A stretch of DNA of 64,000 nucleotides from Desulfopila aestuarii DSM 18488 (GCA_945863875.1 CAMBBS010000001.1:62001-126000); one strand, 5' to 3'. Counted from the stretch's first letter, positions 1 to 9,382 are shown. The notes: generated from the sequence alone by a model not told the origin. Translations and numbers: made by a program.

Positions 1-1
1 T

Positions 2-802
2 CTGGTCGATCGCCGGCTGTATCGCTATGTGGAACAGGAAGCCAGTGTTGAAGAAGAGATTGTCACCAAGGACGAGCTGTGGGGCGATCAATGTGCCCTG
101 CGCGCGATGGTGCAAAATGAGGGTGCGGTGGAATGTATTTACCAATTGGCCCTGCCGACGGGTAAAAAAACGATATGGTTGAAGGATCAGGCGACGATCG
201 AAATATTTTCCCGCGACGAGATCTGTCTCTCCATTGGCTGCCTGACCGAGGTCACCAAAGAGATGGAACAAAAAGGCTTGCTTGAAAAATTCGGCTATTT
301 TGATGAACTGACCAAGTTACCGAAACGATCTATCATGCAACGCATTATCGAAATGAATATCGGCAATCTGTATCGGGATTACATCAAAGACTTCATTTTT
401 GTGCTGCTCGATATTGATCATTTCAAAGAAGTGAACGACACCTATGGCCATCAGGCGGGAGATCAGCTGCTGCAGAGTTTAGCGGAAGTAATGTGCGCCA
501 CCAAACGGCATGAAGATGAGATTGGTCGCTATGGCGGGGATGAATTTTATGCTTTCTCCATTGGTGGCTTGCAGAATGGGTTACACTTTGCTGAACGTTT
601 GCGGCTGGCGGTAGAGGCCACCGATTTTGTTTACAACCGGCAGCCGATTCCGGTGACAATCTCCATCGGCCTGGTGGCTGCCAGTCAGCTGGTGGAGGCC
701 GGCAAGATTACCGTGGAGGACCTGGTCCGGGTAGCGGATCGGCGGTTATATATTGCCAAGCAAGGCGGAAGGAACCGGGTGGTTTGCGAAGATCCACAAT
801 AG
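2..802 (+). CDS. GGDEF diguanylate cyclase, 5' end cut by window edge
   Basis: The frame is open to the left edge, so the GTG at 29 is probably not the true start and the N-terminus lies outside the window. The last ~170 residues form a GGDEF domain: the linker FDELTKLPKR, the metal-binding stretch DIDHFKEVNDTYGH and the active-site motif RYGGDEF are all intact, so cyclic di-GMP synthesis from two GTP is expected. The residues before it resemble the end of a PAS-type sensory domain (a strand with WLKDQATIEIF, then an LTEVTKEMEQ helix), suggesting a PAS-GGDEF signalling protein. The next gene converges on it with a 35-bp gap. The domain call is firm; the sensory input is unknown. Confidence 0.88.
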   Translation: MVDRRLYRYVEQEASVEEEIVTKDELWGDQCALRAMVQNEGAVECIYQLALPTGKKTIWLKDQATIEIFSRDEICLSIGCLTEVTKEMEQKGLLEKFGYFDELTKLPKRSIMQRIIEMNIGNLYRDYIKDFIFVLLDIDHFKEVNDTYGHQAGDQLLQSLAEVMCATKRHEDEIGRYGGDEFYAFSIGGLQNGLHFAERLRLAVEATDFVYNRQPIPVTISIGLVAASQLVEAGKITVEDLVRVADRRLYIAKQGGRNRVVCEDPQ

Positions 803-837
803 GTAATGCCGTCCCCCCCCTCCCGACAGACGCAGGA

Positions 838-1389
838 TCAAGCCGTATGCCGTTTTATCCAGGCCACATAGCGGTCGATCCAACCCTGGAAAAAGGCTTT
901 GCTTTCCATGCCAATGTTACCGGACTCGTCAAATAAACCGTCCTTTGCCTGGACGAAGGCCTCCGGCTGGCCAAGTGTCGGTACATCCAGATAAGCGAGG
1001 ATAGTACGCAAATGTTGCTGCGCGATGGCCGTGCCGATAGTCCCCACGGAAACTCCCAGTACCCCCGCCGGTTTGCCGGTCCAGGCACTCTGGCCGTAGG
1101 GGCGGGAGGCATGATCAAGCGCATTTTTCAACACACCGGGCAGAGAACGGTTGTATTCCGGGGTTACAAAAAGCAAGCCCTGCGCCGCACGGACGTCACT
1201 CTTTAACCGTTTGACCGAATCGGCCGGATTACCGTCATCGTCCTGATTGTAGAGTGGCAAATCACCAATGTCCAGGTGCTTGAAAGTGAATTCCGAAGGT
1301 GCCAGCTTAATAATGGCGCTGGCCAGGGAACGGTTAAAGGAAGCCTTGCGCAGGCTGCCAACGATGACGGCAATGTGATAATGACGCAT
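838..1389 (-). CDS. NAD(P)H-dependent FMN reductase (ChrR/YieF-like)
   Basis: This is a 183-residue flavodoxin-like protein of the NADPH-dependent FMN reductase family, soluble and cytoplasmic, which uses NAD(P)H to reduce FMN, quinones or metals such as chromate. The N-terminal IVGSLRKASFNRSLA matches the family's FMN phosphate-binding loop, and TPEYNRSLPGVLKNALDHASRP is the hallmark second motif next to the isoalloxazine. The length is typical. The ATG is preceded by AGGAG at normal spacing. It stands alone, converging with the GGDEF gene and separated by about 125 bp from the hybrid kinase gene that ends beyond it. The physiological substrate cannot be told from sequence. Confidence 0.9.
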   Translation of the reverse strand: MRHYHIAVIVGSLRKASFNRSLASAIIKLAPSEFTFKHLDIGDLPLYNQDDDGNPADSVKRLKSDVRAAQGLLFVTPEYNRSLPGVLKNALDHASRPYGQSAWTGKPAGVLGVSVGTIGTAIAQQHLRTILAYLDVPTLGQPEAFVQAKDGLFDESGNIGMESKAFFQGWIDRYVAWIKRHTA

Positions 1390-1515
1390 GATTTTCTCCT
1401 GTAATCGATATTTTTTCTGTGCGGCGAAGTGCGGTTGTGCCTATCGGTGCTGCAGCCCATTTAGGCCGGTGCTACGAAAACTCCAGGGTTGCGAGGAGCT
1501 TTCTGATGCTCGGCT

Positions 1516-3498
1516 TTAAGCCGCTACACCCGCATGTTCCGCCCGACCATCAAGTACTTTCCTGATCAGAGCGGCAATGCTGTCTTTGGTCAGAGGTTTC
1601 AGGGCGAATCCTTTGATGCCTAAAAGCCTGGTTTTTTCTTCGGAGATGAGATTGCTGTAGCCGGTGCAGAGAATTATCGGCAGCTGGGGACGGACCTGCA
1701 GCAAACGTCGGGCCAGATCGAAGCCGGTCATGCCCGGCATGGTCTGATCGGTGATGACCAGATCGAAGGCTTCGGGCTGGTTTTTGAAGGTGTTCAGGGC
1801 TTCCAGGCTGCTGGTCCGCACCGTGACGGTATAGCCGAGCCTCTGCAGCATGGTCTGGGCCATCTCGCACAACATTTTTTCATCATCAACAAAGAGAATA
1901 CTCTCGGTACCGACGGGGAGCAGCTCGAAGGGTTTGGCCTCCGGTACCGGATGGTCGGCGAGGGCCGGCAGCATGATATGGAAAACACTGCCCTCGCCGG
2001 GGTGACTTTCGCAGCGGATAAGGCCGCCGTAACTCTTTACTATGCCGTGGACAATCGACAGGCCCAGACCGGTTCCTTTGCCGGTTTCCTTGGTGGTGAA
2101 ATAGGGATCAAATATTTTGTCGCGTATCTCCGCGGCAATCCCTCCACCGGTGTCGCTGATGGCCAGATGGACAAATTCTCCCGGCTGGACATGGGGCGCG
2201 CCGATCAGATCATCCTCGGTGAGAAGTTTCGTGGCCACGGCCACCGACAGGGTTCCTCCGGTTGTCTCCATGGCGTGGTAGGCGTTGGTGCAGATATTCA
2301 TGAGGATCTGATGGATCTGCGTCGGATCGGCAAAGATCACTCCGGTGTCCGGTGCCAGATCGACTTCGATGGCAATGGTTGACGGCAGGGAAGAGCGGAG
2401 CATTTTCAGGGTTTCCTTGACGATGACCGCAGGCTGCAGGTGAATCTGTTCGGCTTCCGCCTGGCGGCTGAAGGCGAGAATCTGCTTGACCAGATCCTTG
2501 GCCCGATTACCCGCCTTGATGACCTGGTCGAGATCGCGCGCGACCATTGTATGCGCCGGGCTGTCTTCGCGGGCCATTTCCGCATAGCCGAGGATTGCCC
2601 CGAGGATGTTGTTGAAATCATGGGCAATCCCGCCGGCCAGCCTGCCGATGGCCTCCATTTTCTGGGCATGGAGCAACTGGGACTGCAGTTTTTTCTTCTC
2701 TTCTTCCGCCTGCTTGCGGGCGGTGATATCAACAGCAAAGCCGTCGATGAGCGGCCCGTCAGGCTGTTCGTCACTTTCGTCGGGTGCAACCAGCCTGGCA
2801 TTCACGGCAATCCACAGGGTTTCGCCGTTTTTTCTGCGCGCCTCGTATTCAAAGTGCTGCACTGCCCCGTTGGCCTGGAGCAGATCGATAAACTGCCGCC
2901 GCCGATCGGGGTCGACATAGAGCTGGTCGGCAAGGCTGCTGAAACTGGTGATAGCCTCTTCGGCTGTGGTGCAGCCGACAATTTTGGCCATCTCGTTGTT
3001 TAGCGCCAGGGCTTTGCCGTCGAGGGTAGTGCGAAAAATACCCAGGGGCGAGTTCTCAAAAAGGTTGCGGTATTTCGCCTCGCTCCTGGCCAGGGCGAGA
3101 CGGCTTTCCTGTAACTGTCGGTCGAGGCTGTGGCGATGCAGGGCCATTTCGATGGTGGCTGCCAGTTCCCGTTCGGGCACCGGTTTGATCAGATAGCCAT
3201 AGGGGGCGGCAATTTTGGCCTGCTCAAGCAGGGGATCCTGGGAGAAGCCGGTAAGAAAAATGATCGGCACACTCGTGGTCTTGTGTAACTGTTCTGCGGC
3301 GGTAATACCGTTTATTCGCCCGGCGAGTTCAATATCCATAAGGACCAGATCTACCGGATGCTCCGCGGTAAAAGCCAGGGCCTCTTCCCCGGATGCCAGC
3401 GTGCCGGCGACCGTGTGGCCCATTCGCGACAGCATATCCTCAATATGCATGGCCAGGATGCCATCGTCTTCGACCAGCAGGATAATCGCATTACTCAT
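1516..3498 (-). CDS. hybrid sensor kinase: REC-PAS-HisKA-HATPase-REC
   Basis: A 660-residue cytoplasmic hybrid histidine kinase with no membrane segments. Domains in order: receiver (~1-120, phospho-Asp in LVLMDIELAG, Lys in YLIKP), PAS (~140-260), dimerisation/phosphoacceptor (GGIAHDFNNILG, ~290), HATPase with GTGLGLSIV (~390-510), and a second receiver (~530-650, LVITDQTMPGMTG, ALKP). The HDFNN form of the H-box is common in cytoplasmic hybrid kinases. The start has a good GGGAGAAAG ribosome site and overlaps the stop of the upstream kinase gene by 8 bp, so the two are almost certainly co-transcribed and probably form one phosphorelay. No output regulator is adjacent. Confidence 0.92.
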   Translation of the reverse strand: MSNAIILLVEDDGILAMHIEDMLSRMGHTVAGTLASGEEALAFTAEHPVDLVLMDIELAGRINGITAAEQLHKTTSVPIIFLTGFSQDPLLEQAKIAAPYGYLIKPVPERELAATIEMALHRHSLDRQLQESRLALARSEAKYRNLFENSPLGIFRTTLDGKALALNNEMAKIVGCTTAEEAITSFSSLADQLYVDPDRRRQFIDLLQANGAVQHFEYEARRKNGETLWIAVNARLVAPDESDEQPDGPLIDGFAVDITARKQAEEEKKKLQSQLLHAQKMEAIGRLAGGIAHDFNNILGAILGYAEMAREDSPAHTMVARDLDQVIKAGNRAKDLVKQILAFSRQAEAEQIHLQPAVIVKETLKMLRSSLPSTIAIEVDLAPDTGVIFADPTQIHQILMNICTNAYHAMETTGGTLSVAVATKLLTEDDLIGAPHVQPGEFVHLAISDTGGGIAAEIRDKIFDPYFTTKETGKGTGLGLSIVHGIVKSYGGLIRCESHPGEGSVFHIMLPALADHPVPEAKPFELLPVGTESILFVDDEKMLCEMAQTMLQRLGYTVTVRTSSLEALNTFKNQPEAFDLVITDQTMPGMTGFDLARRLLQVRPQLPIILCTGYSNLISEEKTRLLGIKGFALKPLTKDSIAALIRKVLDGRAEHAGVAA

Positions 3499-5770
3499 GG
3501 TACTTTCTCCCGTTACGGACTGAAAAAATAAGGGTAAAGGTGGTTCCCCCGGTATTATCGACCTGGTATCGGCCGCCTAGCTGATGTTGGCCGAGCATGC
3601 GCACGAGGGTCAGGCCCATGGTTTTGGCGGTGCTCCAGTCGTAGCCGGGAGGAAGGCCGACCCCGTTATCGGCCACCGTCAGGGTGAATATGTCGTCTTG
3701 GTGCTCAAGAGAGACGAGGATACGGTACGTCGTACGGCCGGAATCGCCCTTGCAATCGTTTTTATGGTTTTGAATATTGTCGGGGAAGGCGTACTTCAGG
3801 GCATTGGTCACCAGTTCGTTGATGATTATGCCGCAGGGCACGGCCAGGTCAAGCGGCAGGGTGACCTCGAGGGCGGCAATTTCACAGCGGATAAATAACG
3901 AGCCGAAAGAGTTGCGCAGATGGGATATCAACGAGTGGCAATAATCCTGAAAATCAACACGGGCAAGAGACGTGGAACGGTAGAGTTTTTCATGCACCAG
4001 GCTCATGGCCCGCACCCTGCTGCTCAGTTCGGCCAGAATAGTTCTGGCGCCGGGATCATCAATGGCCTGGCGCTGCATCTCGAAGAGACCGATAATCGCC
4101 GCCATATTGTTTTTCACCCGGTGGTGCACCTCCCGCAACAGTACCTCCTTTTCCGCCAGGGAATCGCGCAGGGCATCTTCCGCCCGTTTGCGGAGGACGA
4201 TATCCCAGGCTAAATTAGCCAGTGTCGTCACCAGATCGATATCCTCTTGATTATAATCGGTATCCTTGTTGCCGACAGCCATGAGCGCGACAATTTTACC
4301 GTGGCGAATAACCGGCACGGTCAGTTCCCTGACCAGCACCACATGGTTGGCCGGCATTCCTCGGCGGTGGTTCAGTGCCGCGTAGTCGTTATGGATAATC
4401 GCCCGGCCCTGCCGGATACAATCGGCCCATACCCCGGCCTTGTCCAGGGGGGAATGTGTTCTTTGGTTATTTCCGGTACAGATGGATGTGGTGGCGGTGG
4501 ACCAGGCTTGCAGGGACATGGCCTGCTGGTCGTCATTGAAAAAATGAAACAAGCCGATGCAGCTGCCGGTGAGAAGTTCCGCCTCGTCGATGATCTTTTG
4601 CAGAAGAGATTTAAGGTCGTGCGTTGCTGCGGCCTCGCTTAAGCGCAGCCGGGCCCTGAGCAGTTCTTCATTTTTTTTTCGTTTGGTGATGTCGGTGATA
4701 AAGTTCAGTGAGGCCGCTTTACCCTGCCAGTCAATCAGTGATGCATGCAGATCCAGCCACTTCACTGTACCGTCCTGACAGACGAGCCTGAAACTGTAGG
4801 CATGCGGCGCATCTTCTCCGCGCATACGCTTCCGATAATACGTCATGACCGTCTGCCGGTCTGCCGGATGAATGAATTCGATGAAGGGGGAGCGCAGTAA
4901 TTGCTCTGTCGAATAGCCGGTGAGCCTTGCCGTAGCCGGGTTTACCAGACAGAGGTGCTCGTTCTGGGTGATAATGATCGCTTCCGGACTGTTTTCCACA
5001 AGATGGCGGTAGTTCTTCTCGGAAGCGCGTAATTCTTCATCAGCCCGGTGCCTGGCCAGGGCGGTCGCCGCAGAGGCAACAAGGTTTTCGAGCAGGTCGA
5101 TTTTTCCAGGTGAAAAGCGGTCTTTTTCCCTGTCGTTGCACTGTAAAAGGCCGATGGTCGTGTCCCGGTAATGTAACGGGAGCAGGGCCACGGATTGGTA
5201 GCCTGCACTGATGCAGAGGTCGCACCTGCCGTTCGGGTGGTCGGTCGCCGTGGATGCAGCCGACAGTCCCGCAGCGCTGTTCGTCCAGAAACCGCCGCCT
5301 GCGGTAAAAAATGGTTGTGCCGGATCAAAGCGCCCGGAAAGAATATCGCCGCACAGACTCGCCGCTGCGGCGTTATGCGCTCGATCGGCGACCAGGCCAC
5401 CTGCTTGGTGACATGCGCCAAGAGATTTTTCGGCGGTAAGAAAGCTTTGCGGGAAGCCCCTGGTGGCGCAATAGGGGAAATGGTCGCCCTGGCGCAGGCG
5501 CAGGCCGACCGCCTGACAATTGGTGAACCGCTGCAGGAAAGGGAGCAGTAGATTTATGAGTTCATGCCGGTTGGTAGCGACATTGCAGATGTGCAGCACC
5601 TGCCGCGCCGCCGCATATTGTTCTTCCGACTGCCATGCTTCCAGTTGGTCAATTCTTTTTCGGAGAAAGGCCATCTCTATGTCGTCCGGGGGCTTCCGAT
5701 CATCTAAAATCCTTTCCCCTTGAAAAGGGTACTCGCCTGGGCGGTGAAAAACTGGTATCGCCGTTACCAT
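3491..5770 (-). CDS. GAF-PAS-GAF sensor kinase with HisKA_2 domain
   Basis: A 759-residue soluble sensor kinase. A first GAF-like region (~45-240), a PAS domain (~250-365, ending in ITDITKRKK), a second GAF domain (~375-535), then a HisKA_2 phosphoacceptor domain with the signature EVHHRVKNN (~560) and a HATPase domain (ADNGVGLPPGYDW, ~700) are visible. HisKA_2 kinases are a distinct subfamily that often pairs with stand-alone or PAS-linked receivers. The ATG at 5770 has GGGAG 5 bp upstream. Its end overlaps the following REC-PAS-HK-REC gene by 8 bp. Upstream lies a repeated AATTGAG pair (about 5795-5815) that could be part of its promoter region; no clear promoter was assigned. Confidence 0.9.
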   Translation of the reverse strand: MVTAIPVFHRPGEYPFQGERILDDRKPPDDIEMAFLRKRIDQLEAWQSEEQYAAARQVLHICNVATNRHELINLLLPFLQRFTNCQAVGLRLRQGDHFPYCATRGFPQSFLTAEKSLGACHQAGGLVADRAHNAAAASLCGDILSGRFDPAQPFFTAGGGFWTNSAAGLSAASTATDHPNGRCDLCISAGYQSVALLPLHYRDTTIGLLQCNDREKDRFSPGKIDLLENLVASAATALARHRADEELRASEKNYRHLVENSPEAIIITQNEHLCLVNPATARLTGYSTEQLLRSPFIEFIHPADRQTVMTYYRKRMRGEDAPHAYSFRLVCQDGTVKWLDLHASLIDWQGKAASLNFITDITKRKKNEELLRARLRLSEAAATHDLKSLLQKIIDEAELLTGSCIGLFHFFNDDQQAMSLQAWSTATTSICTGNNQRTHSPLDKAGVWADCIRQGRAIIHNDYAALNHRRGMPANHVVLVRELTVPVIRHGKIVALMAVGNKDTDYNQEDIDLVTTLANLAWDIVLRKRAEDALRDSLAEKEVLLREVHHRVKNNMAAIIGLFEMQRQAIDDPGARTILAELSSRVRAMSLVHEKLYRSTSLARVDFQDYCHSLISHLRNSFGSLFIRCEIAALEVTLPLDLAVPCGIIINELVTNALKYAFPDNIQNHKNDCKGDSGRTTYRILVSLEHQDDIFTLTVADNGVGLPPGYDWSTAKTMGLTLVRMLGQHQLGGRYQVDNTGGTTFTLIFSVRNGRKYHE

Positions 5771-6122
5771 GTATCTCCCAGGCAGTAGTGGTACTCAATT
5801 GTGCTCAATTTTGCAATTTTTTACTTTTCAACCTACTTTTTGAAAGAATTCCATAGGGCAGAGACGAGAGTCTCAGCTAACGTCAGAGGTCAGGGGGGCG
5901 GTACTTGTTTTGGAGATATTGTCCGGCAGATTCCGGCGGCGGGTGTTCATAAAGGCAGGATTTTCTGTCGTGCTGGGAGAATCAGCGCTCTTTGCCAGAA
6001 GGGGACATACTCTTTATGCAGTTTATCCTGTTATCCAGGATCTTTTCCGGAAAAGCAGGATAAACTGCGGGTTTTTATTTTTTTGCTGCCCTGCTTGTTT
6101 TACATCGCCGAAAATACAGTCT
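5771..6122. other. intergenic region with a large hairpin
   Basis: There is no convincing gene in these ~350 bp; open frames here lack ribosome sites and recognisable domains. The only clear structure is the hairpin at 6018-6068, listed separately. The region holds the promoter of the kinase pair to the left and the 3' end of the UspA gene to the right. Confidence 0.6.
6018..6068 (+). terminator. 13-bp perfect inverted repeat with inner palindrome and T-run
   Basis: GCAGTTTATCCTG (6018-6030) pairs perfectly with CAGGATAAACTGC (6056-6068). The loop contains a second palindrome, CTTTTCCGGAAAAG, and T-rich sequence follows on the plus strand. It sits just past the 3' end of the minus-strand UspA gene, but the T-run is on the plus side. 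It may therefore be a terminator for antisense/plus transcription, or a dispersed REP-like element, rather than a classical uspA terminator. Confidence 0.5.
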
Positions 6123-6581
6123 TTATCCTTTCTTGCCGGGTATAATCAGGGTTGGTATCGGAGAATACCTGATGACGTTCTCGGCCACTGATCCGATCAT
6201 TAAATGAGACAGGCCGGTGCGGCCGTGGGTCGACATGATAATCAGATCAATCTTTTTTTCCTTGGCGAATTCAATGATGACATCCGCGGCCCTGCCGATG
6301 AGAATAGAGGCCTCAACCACTATATTGCCCGGAACTTTTTTGGCGAGCGTCTCTTCCAGTGACTTGCGCGCTGATTGCATGAGATCCTGTTCATATTGCT
6401 GGATATCGAGGCCGCTCATTGACGGAATGGTATCGGTGTAGGTTGGGATTTCGGAAACGACCTGCAGTCCATACAGTTTCGCGCCGAATTGTTTCGCCAT
6501 TTCGGTGGCGACTTCCAAAGCTTGATTGGCAGCTTCGCTTGCATCGGATGGCCAGAGAATCGATTGAACGGGTAGCAGCAT
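6123..6581 (-). CDS. universal stress protein, UspA family
   Basis: A 152-residue single-domain Usp protein. The N-terminal strand QSILWPSDASEAANQALEVA and the C-terminal nucleotide-binding loop STHGRTGLSHLMIGSVAENV are present; the first Gly of the G-x2-G-x9-G(S) ATP-binding pattern is Ser here, but the rest is intact, so ATP binding is likely. The family contributes to survival under energy and redox stress. A strong AGGAGG-type ribosome site lies just upstream of the ATG. Neighbours are a TrkA-type protein upstream and a large hairpin downstream. A second, only distantly similar Usp gene lies at 44821-45249. Confidence 0.92.
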   Translation of the reverse strand: MLLPVQSILWPSDASEAANQALEVATEMAKQFGAKLYGLQVVSEIPTYTDTIPSMSGLDIQQYEQDLMQSARKSLEETLAKKVPGNIVVEASILIGRAADVIIEFAKEKKIDLIIMSTHGRTGLSHLMIGSVAENVIRYSPIPTLIIPGKKG

Positions 6582-6791
6582 ATTGTCCTCCTTCTGTTGT
6601 CTATTAGTTGCCGAAAGGTACGGGAAATCTTTTTCTGCCGAGCCATTCTCAGCTTGGTATCGTCAGCTGTTCACGGTCCATTTCCTTTTGCTGATTCAAC
6701 AAATATACCATCAGGAAAAAAAATGATGGAATGTCTGTGGTTGCCATATGATTCCAGTAAATTATAATATTTTCCGCTTGATTGCGGCACG

Positions 6792-6825
6792 TCCTGTTGA
6801 GGAGGAATAGTCCTGCTCAACAGGA
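6792..6825 (-). terminator. 10-bp inverted repeat after trkA-like gene
   Basis: TCCTGTTGAG (6792-6801) pairs with CTCAACAGGA (6816-6825) about 30 bp beyond the stop of the minus-strand RCK gene. There is no long T-run, so it may be a weak terminator or an RNA processing/stability hairpin between the RCK and UspA genes. Confidence 0.5.
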
Positions 6826-6856
6826 ATTTACATTTGCCGGCTATTCCAGAAAAATA

Positions 6857-7540
6857 TCATGGGATTAGTCGGTATTGTTCTTGACCATTTGGTTCTGCTG
6901 ATAAAAATTGTTTGCGCAGCTTGGCCAGATTCTCACTGTGGGTGAGAATGACCACTTCATCCTGCGGCTGGATAGTGTACTCCCCGTCAACCAGATGAAA
7001 CGTTTCGCCCCGATAATAACAGACGACTCGTGCCGATTTGGGCAAGGCAAGGTCATCGACCGGCCCTGCCTGGTTCTTGCCGGCAACGAAGGTGAAAAAA
7101 CGCGCCTCGTCCTTGATGACCGTCGAAAGCTCGAGGATGTCTATACCTTTGACAATATTGGCCAGGTAGCGGCCGATGGTCCGTGACGGACTGATGATAT
7201 CGTGCAGGCCCAATTCCCTGCAGATTGTTTCAAAATCATGATCTTCAATGCGGGTTACCACCCGGCTGAAGCCCAGCGCGCGTCCTACCATGCTGGTGAT
7301 GATGTTATTCTGATCGACATCGGACAGGCAAAACAGCACATCGGTCTGTTTCGGTGCCGCCTCGCGCAGAATTGGTGGTTTACTGCCGTCCCCCCGCAGA
7401 AAACGGCAATCGAGGTCATCGGCGAGTGTTTCGATCTTCTCTCTATCGGATTCGATGATGACAACTTCATGGCCCCGCTTGATCAGCAGCCGGGCCGTTT
7501 CCACGCTTAGTTCACCCGCACCGATGAAAACAATCCGCAT
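6857..7540 (-). CDS. TrkA-type RCK (KTN) regulatory protein
   Basis: A 227-residue cytoplasmic protein with an RCK_N/Rossmann domain (GAGELSVETARLLIKRGHEV, with acidic residues at the end of strand 2 suited to binding NAD(H) or nucleotide; DGSKPPILREA; FCLSDVDQNN) and a C-terminal TrkA_C domain (~140-215, ending in DEVVILTHSENLAKL). Such proteins gate Trk/Ktr potassium transporters or channels in response to nucleotides. No membrane subunit is encoded nearby, and this is half the length of a double-RCK TrkA, so the partner must be elsewhere. A candidate operator sits ~245 bp upstream (7783-7799). Confidence 0.88.
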   Translation of the reverse strand: MRIVFIGAGELSVETARLLIKRGHEVVIIESDREKIETLADDLDCRFLRGDGSKPPILREAAPKQTDVLFCLSDVDQNNIITSMVGRALGFSRVVTRIEDHDFETICRELGLHDIISPSRTIGRYLANIVKGIDILELSTVIKDEARFFTFVAGKNQAGPVDDLALPKSARVVCYYRGETFHLVDGEYTIQPQDEVVILTHSENLAKLRKQFLSAEPNGQEQYRLIP

Positions 7541-7863
7541 CTATGCCTCCGCTCGCTTGCCGATCCAGGTTTTTAGATAAAAAGGGATGATCCAGGCGAC
7601 TGTTTCCAGGCGGACCGGGCCATGCCGTTTAATGTCAGGCAGGGCAGGCCGGAATATCTGCCTGTTGTCCGGAAGCGGATAGCGTAACTCAGCTCTATTG
7701 CCTGTCGACCCCTGGCCGGATAAACATCGCCGAACAGCAAGGAAAAAACAGTACCTGTTGCGTAGGTACAAATGTTCACTGCTGTCCTGTTCCGCCGGAC
7801 TCACGCAACTGGGATCGGACGTCGGGTGAAAGAGAACGGATGAAGAGCAGTGGTTCTTCTCGG
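7541..7863. other. intergenic region between cfa and trkA-like gene
   Basis: No credible gene is seen in this 320-bp stretch; overlapping frames are out-of-frame extensions of the end of the cfa gene. It contains one copy of the shared 17-bp palindrome at 7783-7799. Confidence 0.5.
7783..7799 (-). promoter_or_regulatory. candidate operator, shared 17-bp palindrome
   Basis: Read on the minus strand this is TCCGG-CGGAA-CAGGACA, a full match to the TCCKG-N5-nnGGACA pattern found upstream of four other loci in this window. It lies ~245 bp before the TrkA-type gene. No sigma-54 promoter was recognised between the site and the gene, so its target is uncertain. Confidence 0.4.
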
Positions 7864-9015
7864 TCAATTGCGGGTGCACGCCGGATAGCGCAGGCATGTA
7901 TAGCCCCCTATTTTGCCATGGGGCGACATCACCACCTGCCAGACCTGGAGAGCTCTGGCCCGGAAACAACCGGCAACGGAAAGGAGGTAGTAACGCCACA
8001 TACGATAAAACCTTTCACTGTAGCGATTCTTCAGGCTGGGCCAGCTGCGCTCGAAATTTTCATGCCAGGCGAGCAGGGTACGATCGTAATCTACGCCGAT
8101 ATTGTGCCAGTCTTCCATGATAAACTGCTGTTCCATGGAGGCGCCGAGCTGTTTGATGGACGGGAGCATGCTGTTGGGAAAGATATATTTATCAAACCAG
8201 GGATCACAATGGCGAACGGTATTATTTGAGGCGATGGTATGCAGGAGGAAAAGGCCGTCATCTTTCAGGCAGTTGCGGGCCACCTCCATGAAGGTGCGAT
8301 GGTTCTTGTACCCGACGTGTTCGAACATGCCCACCGAAACGACGGCGTCAAAAGTCCCTTGCGTCTCGCGGTAATCCTGCAGACGTATTTCCACCGGTAG
8401 ATCTTCGCAGCGTCTTTCGGCCAGCGCGGCCTGTTCCCTGGAGATGGTCAGCCCGACCGCCGAAACGCCGTAATGGCGCGCCGCATACCGTACCAGGCTT
8501 CCCCAGCCGCAGCCGATGTCGAGCAGCTTCATGCCCGGCGAGAGCATCAGTTTACGGCAGATGAGCTCCAGCTTGGCCTCCTGGGCCTGGTGCAGATCCG
8601 CCGCTTCGTTCCAGTAGGCGCAACTGTAAACCATATGGGGATCAAGCATTTTTTCAAAAAGATCATTGCCGGCATCATAGTGTTTTTCGCCGACTTCAAA
8701 AGCCTTTCGCCGACTTTGACGATTGAAGATCATTGCTTTGATCGCATTGGTGACGACGGGTGGGCTGTTGCGGAACTTCTGTTCGATGCCATGCAGCATG
8801 AGTTTGTAAAAAAACTCATCCAAACTTTCGCATTCCCACCAGTCATCCATATACGCTTCCCCGAGGCCAAGGGAACCAGAGGCGGAGACACGCTCAAACA
8901 GTTCGCTGTTTTTTATCCGGATATCCCATGGTCTTGTCCCGTTGACCTGTATATCTGCCGTTGCCAGCAGATCGGTCATGTGCCGCTCGGCTGATTTTCG
9001 CATGAATGCCAGCAT
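7864..9015 (-). CDS. cfa: cyclopropane-fatty-acyl-phospholipid synthase
   Basis: 383 residues, the usual length for Cfa. The enzyme transfers a methylene from S-adenosylmethionine to the double bond of membrane phospholipid acyl chains, a typical stationary-phase or stress membrane modification. Visible are the N-terminal region (GLGEAYMDDWWECESLDEFF), the SAM-binding loop LLDIGCGWGSLVRYAA, the post-motif VSVGMFEHVG, the active-site region KYIFPNSMLPS and the C-terminal FRARALQVWQVV. The start has a strong GGAGGAG site. It is divergent from the HAD-OtsB-GH65 gene, with a ~395-bp shared regulatory region, and followed by the TrkA-type gene. Confidence 0.95.
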   Translation of the reverse strand: MLAFMRKSAERHMTDLLATADIQVNGTRPWDIRIKNSELFERVSASGSLGLGEAYMDDWWECESLDEFFYKLMLHGIEQKFRNSPPVVTNAIKAMIFNRQSRRKAFEVGEKHYDAGNDLFEKMLDPHMVYSCAYWNEAADLHQAQEAKLELICRKLMLSPGMKLLDIGCGWGSLVRYAARHYGVSAVGLTISREQAALAERRCEDLPVEIRLQDYRETQGTFDAVVSVGMFEHVGYKNHRTFMEVARNCLKDDGLFLLHTIASNNTVRHCDPWFDKYIFPNSMLPSIKQLGASMEQQFIMEDWHNIGVDYDRTLLAWHENFERSWPSLKNRYSERFYRMWRYYLLSVAGCFRARALQVWQVVMSPHGKIGGYTCLRYPACTRN

Positions 9016-9266
9016 ATCTCCTCCACGTCGGTGTTAAGAGTCAAATGCGGTCGTTCACTATGCAATACCTAGCAGTCTACAAAATGTATGCCAGTCGTCC
9101 GGGAAAAGTGCATGTCGTGCGTGCCGAACGGATTTTCTTTAACAGGAAAGAGAGTTGCTCCGTCCCTGGTGATCACTGTGGCGTTGCCGTATCGGCGGGG
9201 TTACCCCCGAAAATCGCCGGCTGCATCTTTTGTGCAGGGAACAATTGCGGTTGGCCTCGCGTCGAT

Positions 9267-9283
9267 TCCTGTCGCACAGGACA
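9267..9283 (+). promoter_or_regulatory. candidate enhancer site, shared 17-bp palindrome
   Basis: TCCTG-TCGCA-CAGGACA, one copy of the motif shared with atpD, DUF3047, glgE and trkA upstream regions. It is 100 bp before the -24 element of a sigma-54-like promoter, the spacing expected for an activator binding site. Confidence 0.5.
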
Positions 9284-9382
9284 GAACACACCGCATCGGC
9301 CAGTCTCCCCTTTCTCTCGTATCGTTCCCCGGGATCTTGCCGTGGCCAAGAGCCTGCAGCGCCATATTTTGCCCAGGATTAA

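Noticed and set aside
7541-7999. 152-codon minus-strand frame at the end of cfa
   Set aside because: It overlaps the conserved C-terminus of Cfa in another frame and has no domain.
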